Below are positions 56,165 through 64,000 of a stretch of DNA of 64,000 nt, in pieces. The translations under genes and the position numbers were made by a program. Under the pieces are notes generated by a model. That model was given only the letters and a program-made list of their open reading frames with translations, was not told the origin of the DNA and did no database searches. How positions within the stretch are numbered: the stretch's first letter is position 1; the number at the start of each line of letters is the position of its first letter. Origin of the DNA: Roridomyces roridus. Taxonomy: Eukaryota > Basidiomycota > Agaricomycetes > Agaricales > Mycenaceae. The DNA lies in NCBI GenBank assembly GCA_029378245.1, contig JARKIF010000017.1:930001-994000 (forward strand), in the 5' to 3' direction.

Positions 56165-57256
56165 CTAAGCCCTCCTCTTCCCCACCTGCTCAACCAACAC
56201 CCGCTCCTGCTCCCCAAAATACGCAGCCATCGTCGACGCAGGCCCAAAAACCAACAACCCACCAAACATCCTCGCAACACCCATAGGCGCATCCCCGGCG
56301 ACCGCATCGACGGCATACATCCCCACAAACGACAACACGAATGCGGACAAGTCGAGCGCCATAAAGAAGCACGGCGGCGTGAACGGCTCCCCCGCACGCA
56401 AGTAAGCAGCGAATCCTTGCGCGAGTGTACCACACCAGAGAGGTGCGTAGATGAATTTCAAGAATGTGAGAGCGGAGACACCTAGTGTGGGCGTTGGCTC
56501 GGATTTCGACGTCGGGATGAAGGACAGGAGGAAAAGAGGGAGGAAGAGGATTGGGAAGGCTTGGAATGCGTAGTTGATCTGGACCCAGGCGGGGTTGCTT
56601 GGGGGCACGCCGCTGAGCGCCATGGAGATGGCGAACACAATGAATTGGATGACGAGAGTCGTCGCGATGTACACGAACGAAGGCGGGGATAGTGGCGCAG
56701 CGGTGCTGCGAGATGGGGTGAGGCTTTGGAGACGACGAGGAAGAGAGGGACGAGGGCGAGTTGGACGAAACCGGCACCAAGGACTTGGCCAGCGAGGACT
56801 ACTGCGGTGGTGATGAGAGGGGAGAAGAAGAGCGAGGCGTCGCTCCGACCACCGCGAAGCAAGAGGTGAGTCGACATGACCTGCGTTTGAAGTGCGAGAA
56901 CAAGAATAGGGATTTCGGGCTTATGGCAACGCACCACGCCCGATGTCCCAAAAGCAGTCAAGAATGCCTTCCCAATCTCGTTGGTCACCAGATCCTTGAA
57001 CAACGGCTCGATAATGCAGAGAAAGTTGTTGATGGCGCCCGTCCCGTACCCTGGACATGATTTAATGTACTCCGCCATGAGCAGGCCCATGGGTGGCTGG
57101 AAGGTAGCCATATCTTGGAGTTTCATGGCTACCGCGATGCATACGATGACGACTGTAGGTTATTGTTAGCGCTGCGCGCCCGGTATTAGGCGCGTGAGTC
57201 GGCCTACTGGGTACATAGGCGATGTGGATGCTGAGGGAGAGGAGAGAGAGAGACAC
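56165..57256 (-). CDS. Multi-pass membrane protein, possible frameshift
   Basis: No family is recognised. The first exon begins MSLSLLSLSIHIAYVP (57256 downward) and, after a 56-nt intron, continues with VIVCIAVAMKLQDMATFQPP and GYGTGAINNFLCIIEPLFKDL. After a second intron come three or more hydrophobic helices (LFFSPLITTAVVLAGQVLG, VQLALVPLFLVV). From 56680 on, YIATTLVIQFIVFAISMAL, AFPILFLPLFLLSF and CFFMALDLSAFVLSFVGMY follow in a different frame, ending at 56165. No canonical GT..AG intron restores frame between about 56700 and 56690, so either a one-base error or frameshift, or a non-canonical splice, is present. Seven or eight membrane segments in total are predicted by eye. Confidence 0.5.
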
Positions 57257-57890
57257 AATTGAATGATGAGGGGCTAGTCAGGGGGCATTGAAAAGTGACA
57301 CTGGGATTACTTATCCCAGTAGCGCTCTTGACATCCCAGACTCACAGGCATCGACAGAGAGCTCAATCGGTACAATTACATACGGAAGAGAGCGAGTTGA
57401 ATCGCAGCAGAGCCAGAGACAAGGGCAAACTTGAAACCAATCAGACATCACATCAGGTGTTTGTGGAACAAACAATGAGTCAATGACCATCATGTCCTCT
57501 CCTCCCACCTTCGGCTCGCGCATTCTCACTGATCCCTGTAGCCTGGTGGCTCATTGGTCCAACTTGGGTCCAACTAGAAGGAATCGTGAGTCGTCGTCAG
57601 AGCGGCGCTCGTCCACCGTCCCTCAGGTCTTTTGTGTCAATGCGGCAATGCCATCCGAGTGACCAACCAGGACCGAGTCTCCGACGTCCGTACTCAACGA
57701 CCACTCATTCGGAATAATTCGCAAGGCACATTTCATGTTGTTTCACCCCTGGTGCCTGTCAAGCCACGCGTCTACCATTCATCCGCCTCGCTACCCTCAG
57801 GGGCCCCTCTATATATACGACAGCAGCCAAGCATGCTGCGCCCACTACTCTCTTTTCTCCTCCACGCTCCTTAGCTCTATACTCCTCAAT
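57257..57890. other. Divergent promoter region
   Basis: This lies between a minus-strand membrane protein gene and a plus-strand secreted protein gene. TATATATA at 57810-57817, 74 bp before the start at 57891, is the likely TATA box of the latter. No gene is seen in the region. Confidence 0.5.
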
Positions 57891-59146
57891 ATGCGCCTCG
57901 TCCCTCTCTCCTTGCTCGGTCTGGCGGCTCTGACCGCCGCCTCCGTCACCACAACGACTCCCCGCCGAAGCCTTAACCCCGACGAAAGTGTCCTCAAAGC
58001 GGTCGCAAACAGCTCGGAGTCCCATCTGGCGGATCATGTGTATACGAATGCACGCCGCCTCGCTCTTGGGCTTCCCCTCATCAAGCCCCGTCGTCGAGGT
58101 GCGTTGACGACCCTGAATGTCGTTGTATTCTGATGACCCTGACAGGCACTTTTGCGCGCTCCCCCTCGACGTCCGCGACTCCCGGCACTCCGTGCGTGGC
58201 AATCACTCCCGTCCATTCTTCTCTCATTCATGTATCCACAGGATGACCTGTAACCTTCGTGTCACATCTACCAGCCCGGCCGCGACGCAGTACGGCTATA
58301 TCGGCGCTGCTTACAACGGCCATGGCGAATGGGGCATGCTCCAGCCGACTCAGTCGGGTGCGTTGCAGGTGTCTTTCAGCTACTCGTCGGCGACGTCCCA
58401 GATGGATATTTTGGCGGTCAACGGCCCTGTGGATGGGACCATTTCGTATCCGTACTTTGGTGCCAGTGAGTGTCCCTTTCGTCTGTTGTGTTGTGGATAG
58501 CCGCCTGACACCACCGCGACAGTCGTTGGCGCGACTGCCCTCGGGGCGGACTTTAGCCCGGATTCATCTGCGTACGTGTTCTTCCGTCCATTCCTCGTTG
58601 ATCACTGAGGATGCCCCTTTTCTCCCCATCCAGCTTCGCCCTCCTCGTGGGAGTACAACAAGAACCAGCTGGTCCGACTGTAGCTGGACGGAACTCGCTA
58701 GCCGCACGCACCATCGGTGGCACTGTCAATCCGCTCGAGAGTGCGATTTGGACATACGACCCCGTCACGCAGGAGGTTGTCCCGAGCTGGATTAATACGA
58801 ATGGCGCTGCCGCTTCGCCCACCGAGTTGGCCTACGATATCACCGATGGTGCGTTCCCTTCACGTTTTGACTTGTGCGATTAGCGATTGACGGACGGCGT
58901 ATCTAGGCTTCTTCTTCCTCACCGGCTCGGTCTCGAAAGTCGTTGGAGACTTTGGGATTCAGGCTGACCGTGTGGTGCGTGTCTTGCGTTCTTTTTCGAA
59001 CTGCGGATTCTGATATGACACAGAAATTTACCTGCGTTGCGGCGCCTCTCTGCGGCCGTGCAATTACTGTTACTGGTACCGGTGGTCCCACCGGTACACT
59101 TCCCAGTGCTCCGGGCGCTACTGGAGCCCCAGAGTCTGGGTGTTAA
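57891..59146 (+). CDS. Seven-exon secreted protein, family unknown
   Basis: Seven exons (57891-58098, 58146-58191, 58242-58465, 58523-58571, 58634-58848, 58907-58974, 59024-59146) join in phase, giving 310 aa. The signal peptide is MRLVPLSLLGLAALTAASV. An arginine-rich processing-like stretch (PRRRG) ends exon 1. The middle, with GYIGAAYNGHGEWGMLQPT and ILAVNGPVDGTISYPYFG, then LLVGVQQEPAGPTV and VPSWINTNGA, looks like a beta-rich secreted domain. The C-terminal segment is Thr/Gly/Pro/Ser-rich and ends ESGC, possibly a GPI or linker-type tail without a clear hydrophobic end. Similar proteins are known to me only as hypotheticals in Agaricomycetes. Confidence 0.78.
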
Positions 59147-61352
59147 CCGTGGATTGATCCTCTCTTGCAGACTCTCCGTCCGCACTACACTCATTTTATC
59201 TCGGATCGACGGATCGTCGTTTGGTTCAATTTATTCCAGAATCTTATTTCTTGAGCGCCGATTTGGTGCAACGAGTTTGAGTTGTCTGAGCATTCATCTC
59301 GACTCTCTGCGCACAACGCTCCGTGTTTCAGATGTCTCATTCACTGGGTCGTTGTATCCCACTCACTCCCTTCATTTGCTCAAGTTATGAAGCGGGCGAT
59401 AGTGATTGCTTGTCTTCTCGCAGGAGCATCATTGATTCCGACTCGAGTCGGTAAACCTTCCCCAGAGTCAAGCCCAACAGTCAACGTGGGTTAATGTTCT
59501 AGGCGCGGTTCCCCATTTTTACCCATTAGGGTGGACTTGATACCACTTCCATACTTGGGTTGGATCTACACCATCGTTAAACTTGCACCCATTCCACTCA
59601 TTTGGTCAAGTTCTGAAGCCGGAGATTGTTGGTCGTCTTCAGCCACCGGCCGGAATTATTTCAGCTTCCGTCCTGAACCCTTCGAGCCTAGTCTAGTGTC
59701 AATCGCGCCCCTCGAGCGCACATCCATGGCTCTGCCCCAGTCAGCGGGGAGTTCTGGGAGTTCGGAGTTGGGCACGTCGAATGTTGGCAGGATGCCTTCG
59801 GAATTGTATGGGCACACACACATACCCAAGTTGCGCCTCTTCCAAAATGGCCGTCCCATGATGGAGGCAGGTGACACTAGCGAGATTCGGAGGCGAACAA
59901 AGAATATGGCGAGGACACGACGGATACGAAAGCGAGATTGGAACAGGCCGGTGGACAGAGTCGGCAAAAACGTGTACCGTCTCAATTCACTGCTCAACCC
60001 CGAGTCGAACGGGCGGTGAACGGGTCCGAAAGACTAGGACTAGTCATGATCACCACCGATCGAGAGTCAGATTGCAAGTGGCAATGAGGACAGCGAGCGA
60101 GCGGGCCAGATTGTGCATAGGGGATCACTTCCTCGTGAGACCGACGTTCGCGAGGATGAATACAAGCAAACGCCGAGCCAGATCCAGTCGGCTCAGGGCG
60201 TTGTCGTGGTCAAGAGAGAATGTCACGCTGTCACGCCGTGACTCGCTTGCTCCTGACTTTCATCACCGACCTCAGACTCATCGCTGGCACTCTCCTCTGC
60301 TCTGCTCCAGCCCCAGAAGCGATCCCTCGTGTTACCACCTCAAACGCACCGAAACACTGTACAACCACCGAACGCTCCCGAGGTCAATTCAGATCTTGAG
60401 CTCCGAATTCCTCCGTTCCGAGATCTCAGCTAGCCACTTTCTGGTGTGCTCTCCCGTTTCTGTCCAGTCTCGACTGTGTTCTCTGAACTGTCTCAACAAC
60501 TCCATAAATTCACGAATTATGCCCGCAACGCTTGGACCCACAATCTAAGTCGCTCTTTCATCCGGGGACTGCTAACAAACACAGGAGTCACGCAATTACA
60601 CAGCCCGAAGGACCCCTCCTGGTCGGACTCGTCTCAAAGTCAGCGGCATCAGCATTCTACGGCAGGCGCGTTCAGTTTATCGTGGACACGAAGAATCTCA
60701 CCTCTGTAGAGTTCGAGAGAGAAATTGGCTCGAATACGTCCGTTGACGTCGGTGCGGGTAGAAGCTGAGGTTAGGTGAGATGATGCATCAGACGTCGCGA
60801 GGACTACTGACCGTTGTAGACGAGATGCCTTGCGTGAGGATCGCAGTAGTCCCAGGGGACGGCTGCTTGTGGACGGGTGCTGCCCCGACGGGCAAGAAAG
60901 TTGCAATGGTGCACAAGACGGGGATGGCGGTGGTGAGTTTCATGGAGGAAGTGTGTCAAAATTGATCAAGTATAGCAACGCGCAGCGTTGGAAAGGAACG
61001 GAAGGACGGCGAATGAATGAGTGAGTGAATGGTTCCAGTTAAACGTGATCGAGCTGATCTTTGCTGCCTCCACAATCTACATATCGGGGTGCGAGCTTTC
61101 ATCTGTCCATCGCATCGCTGTGGCGAACGGGATCAAGATATGAACACCCATGTCAAGGGAGCTATTTGCAGCTGTTCTATCAAGGAAAGATCATGTCTCA
61201 CAGAGCCCCACCTCTACAGCATTCTCGGCGTTTCTGCTGCCGCCTGAAATATCGTCTTCGCACACCACGGAGATTGCTCTTCCGGGTCGAGTCCCACTGT
61301 CACTGTCACTCTCACTGTCACTCCCCTCCTCTCACTCCTTCACTGCTTGATC
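59147..61352. other. 2.2-kb region with one possible small gene
   Basis: A plus-strand exon pair, about 60586-60751 and 60822-60934, joins in phase and reads GPLLVGLVSKSAASAFYG, FIVDTKNLTSVEFE, then VRIAVVPGDGCLWTGAAPTG, which looks protein-like, but no start codon in phase was found upstream. It could be a small gene with a missed first exon or a remnant. A frame at 59531-60019 has no support. Confidence 0.35.
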
Positions 61353-62449
61353 ATGCCCTCCAGTGCGCTGGTCGCCGCGCCGTTCGTTGCCTCCTTCCTT
61401 ATCTTGGTCACTATACCGCACCACTGGCGGGTGCGAAACTGCGCTACACTCTCGATAATCGCATGGCTGCTTGCCGGTAACTTGGTCTCCGGCGTCGACG
61501 CCGCAATTTGGTCTGGGAACGTCGACATTGTCGCACCTGTGTGGTGTGATATAGGTGCGTATCTCGGGGCGCATGTCTTCACTTCCTCTGACTGGAACCT
61601 TCCCCGGCTTGTAGCCACCAAGATAATCTTGGGAGCAAAGACGAGTATCATAGGTTGCAGTCTATGCTTGGGTATGCAACTCCATCGGATTGCCAATTGC
61701 GCTGTTCGGCCTCGCGGATGGAGGGACCGCGTAGCGGAGTTGGGGATTTGCTGGGGCTTTCCTTTCATGATAATGGCACTCCGTGAGTCCACCATCCAAA
61801 GCCGGCGTTGCTAAAACCTTGCAGATTACATCGTCCAAGGTCACCGCTTTGACATCATCCAAGATTTAGGATGTTGGCTACGATCTACGTATCCTGGCCG
61901 TCAATACTCATTTTCACAGTCCCCCAACTCAGCGCGGCCATCCTCGCACTCGTTTACTCCACCCTGGCTTTCGTGGAAATCTACCGGCGGAGGCGGACCT
62001 TCCGCACTGTGTTGGCAAAGTGCGGCACAGGGGCTGGTCGGGCCATCACCCCGGCACAGTACTTTCGCCTCCTCCTCACGGTGGTCTTTGTGGGCTCATA
62101 CGTTGTCTTCAACTCCGTCAGCGCTTCGATAGATTTCACGGATGGTCTCGAGCCGTGGACGAATTGGACCGACGTCCATGCGGGGTTCTCGTTCATCGGA
62201 CAGTGGACCCCAGAGGAACTCGGCCCTGTGGATTTGCGTAACATATACATCTTTTGGTTGACGGGGCCACTCCATGGGTTGCTGTTTTTTGTTATATTTG
62301 GGATTGGGGCGGAGGCCAATAGAGAGTATGGGGCTGTTTGGAAGGCAGTGGCTTGCTTGTTTTCGAAGTGCGGTGGAGTTGAGGTCCAGGATTCACCGTA
62401 TGAATTACCTCCGCTGGAGCAGTTGCCAGCTCTTACTTTAGATGTATAG
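61353..62449 (+). pseudogene. STE3-type pheromone receptor with one-base frameshift
   Basis: This is a seven-helix G-protein-coupled receptor of the fungal STE3 family, which senses lipopeptide pheromones at the cell surface. Exon 1 (61353-61554) has the helix 1-3 signature PHHWRVRNCATLSIIAWLLA and GNVDIVAPVWCDI. Exon 2 (61615-61782) continues ATKIILGAKTSIIGCSLCLG and MQLHRIA. Exon 3 (61825-62449) begins YIVQGHRFDIIQDLGCW, then continues in another frame as TIYVSWPSILIFTVPQL and the remaining helices to LPALTLDV. The two parts would be continuous if one base were present in TGGCTACG near 61879. It may therefore be a recent pseudogene or carry an assembly error. STE3 genes in mushrooms include mating-type (B locus) and non-mating copies; no CaaX pheromone gene was found beside it. 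Confidence 0.75.
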
Positions 62450-63224
62450 AGGAATGAAATTCGATGCGTCTGAGCATGCGTCCCACAGATGATACTTTTA
62501 CATCATAAATAATCCGTGCAGTGCTACATGGGCCGCACAGGGCCACGCGCACTATAATGGAATATGAAATGAAATACATCAGAAATCGAAGGGAGGTGTT
62601 GTGGCTCCTGAGCCACAAATGACCATCTCAGTTGAGTATCTCGATTTCCTACTCACGGGGACTTGTACCCCGCGATCTGAGCATGAATTATTCTTGAATT
62701 CTGTTGAAACTGGGCGAGAAACTCTCAGGCTGGTTCTCTGTTCATGATTGTCTCACCATTCGTGTATGTTAGCGTCTTGGGATCAGCGATTCAGTGATGA
62801 AGCTTCGAGTTGATCATTCGGACTGTGGGATGCCGAGTTGCCGACACCCACCGGAAGTTAGAAACCAGCGGTTTGTCATTCATGTGTAAAAGGACGCTGT
62901 CAATCCTTTGTGTTTTCGAGCAGCGACGGAAATTCATCACAAGATCTTCGGGCCTGATCACAGTTCGAGGATACCATCATCTGAGATTGAAAGGATGGTG
63001 ATGCAACGCACATCGCATCCAGATGTTCTAAATCTAATGCAGTTAACACAAGCTGAGCCTGAACGCCGTTGTATATAAGCCAGCGCACATCTACGGAATC
63101 TTCATTCCGTTCCCTCTTACATAGCTGGCGCGAGCGCGAGCAGCTTTCTTCAGACATCTTTCTCCGCCACTCTTCTTTCACCAATTCCCTCGTCCCTCGC
63201 TTCCCGCATCACCACAACCCCGCC
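62450..63224. other. Intergenic region
   Basis: No gene is supported. TATATAAG at 63072-63079 and a pyrimidine-rich leader up to the ATG at 63225 look like a genuine promoter. Confidence 0.45.
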
Positions 63225-63326
63225 ATGCGTTTTGTGGCCCTCTTGTGCATTACCGGCCGTCAGACCATGTTGCGAGGCCTCGAAACGGCCGGGTGGTACC
63301 CGTCAGACCCGTCACGGCCGTCATGA
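63225..63326 (+). other. Start of a small secreted protein gene, interrupted
   Basis: After a good TATA box (63072) and leader, an ATG at 63225 opens a frame reading MRFVALLCIT, a plausible signal peptide start. Immediately after, the sequence turns into GACGGCCGT/GACCCGTCA-rich repeat and the frame ends at 63326. The gene may have been disrupted by insertion of that repeat, or splicing may remove it. No downstream coding part was recognised before the window ends. Confidence 0.3.
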
Positions 63327-63712
63327 CGGGTCAGAGCGGTGACAGCCCATGTCTCCTGCTAAATTAACCATCAGATTGATGTCAGCGTGATGCCGGCAGT
63401 GAATATCACGGATTGGTACTCGGGAAGCGTCCGGAAGCGCAGCAGTGGGCCATCGGGAAGATTGCCGATGACCCAGGTGCACTACCGTGGAGCATCCAGT
63501 GATGATGGCGGCTCGGCATGCGTAATTAGCCGAGGACCCGTCGCGACCCGTCATGACCCGTCGACGGCCGGGAACGGGTACCCCGTCAGCCAAGGAACCG
63601 GACCCGGACCCGGCCGTCAAAATTGGCGCTTCAGAGGGCTGTACGGCCGGGCCGGCACCCGTCGTGACGGCTCGTTGACCCGTCATTTTGACGGTCGGGT
63701 CGGAGCCCTACA
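63255..63712. repeat. GACGGCCGT-rich repeat related to hAT-type element
   Basis: The segment is built of GACGGCCGTCA, ACCCGTCA and GACGGGT repeats like the interior of the element at 44416-45189 and ends GGTCGGGTCGGAGCCCTA (63712), the mirror of a TAGGGCTCCGACCCGACC terminus. A matching left end and an 8-bp duplication were not found, so it is probably a truncated or rearranged relative. After it, CACAGCTCAG-like text occurs three times (near 63710, 63774 and 63810). Confidence 0.6.
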
Positions 63713-64000
63713 GCTCAGTCGTATCGCAATCCAATGAATTTAACCACACCAAGACCCAATGCGTCAGGATCCCCACAGCTCAGTCCACCCGGATGGACGT
63801 CAGGGGTTCCACAGCTCAGCAATTGGACAAGGTCGAAGGAGGCTGAGTTGTGCCAAGGTCCCTGTGATCCGCAAGTTCAGTTACCCAGCTTGCGGCCTGC
63901 CGAGGGTCGTATTGTAACAATATATCCAGTCACCGTGGGTAAGAAACCCACTCCCAAATAATGGACCACGATCGGGACAACAGCATGCTTGGGAGGGCTG

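Overview
The window is nuclear DNA of a filamentous basidiomycete, most likely an Agaricomycete mushroom-forming fungus. The evidence is gene structure (many introns of about 40-60 nt with GT..AG ends and CTNAY-like branch sites), TATA boxes 50-100 bp before several start codons, and gene content typical of that group: HsbA-like secreted proteins, a DUF6533 membrane protein, an F-box protein, a STE3-type pheromone receptor, a GH67 alpha-glucuronidase and a D-amino-acid oxidase. All gene models were built by hand from reading frame and splice-site phase, so exon borders are inferences unless an in-phase join is stated.

Layout. 0-10.4 kb: two HsbA-like paralogs (126-943, 9527-10350) flank a low-complexity-tailed unknown protein (2067-3379), a DUF6533 membrane protein (3456-5054, minus), an unknown gene with an internal stop (5578-6229) and a tiny six-cysteine secreted peptide encoded by five exons, one only 4 nt long (6355-6792). 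10.6-23.6 kb: an intron-containing tRNA-Ser(GCT), a protein with repeated GRGG(A/V)G motifs, a glutathione S-transferase-like gene, a D-amino-acid oxidase, an F-box protein and a small Zn2Cys6 protein. 26.4-36.4 kb is repeat-rich: a frameshifted member of a four-copy lineage-specific family, RNA polymerase III B-box-like repeats, a stand-alone helical domain resembling the N-terminus of fungal NLR/MLKL-like proteins, a hAT-type MITE, and a D-amino-acid-oxidase pseudogene split by a solo LTR and a 1.4-kb inverted-repeat element. 36.6-41.7 kb: acetyl-CoA synthetase and a cysteine-rich secreted protein. 42.5-55.9 kb: three more copies of the four-member family, a SINE-like insertion exactly at the start codon of one of them, a 774-bp hAT-type element, and the GH67 alpha-glucuronidase. 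56-62.5 kb: a multi-pass membrane protein, a seven-exon secreted protein and a STE3-like receptor, the first and last of which each seem to need a one-base frame correction.

The genes do not form one pathway. Several act outside the cell or at the surface (HsbA proteins, the small cysteine peptide, GH67, two other secreted proteins, the receptor), as expected of a wood- or litter-degrading fungus. GH67 releases glucuronic acid side groups from xylan fragments, and acetyl-CoA synthetase would use acetate liberated from the same polymer. That metabolic link is an inference. No complete new defence or biosynthetic system was found. The most unusual items are the microexon cystine-knot-like peptide, the insertion that rebuilt a start codon, and the layered insertions in the oxidase pseudogene.
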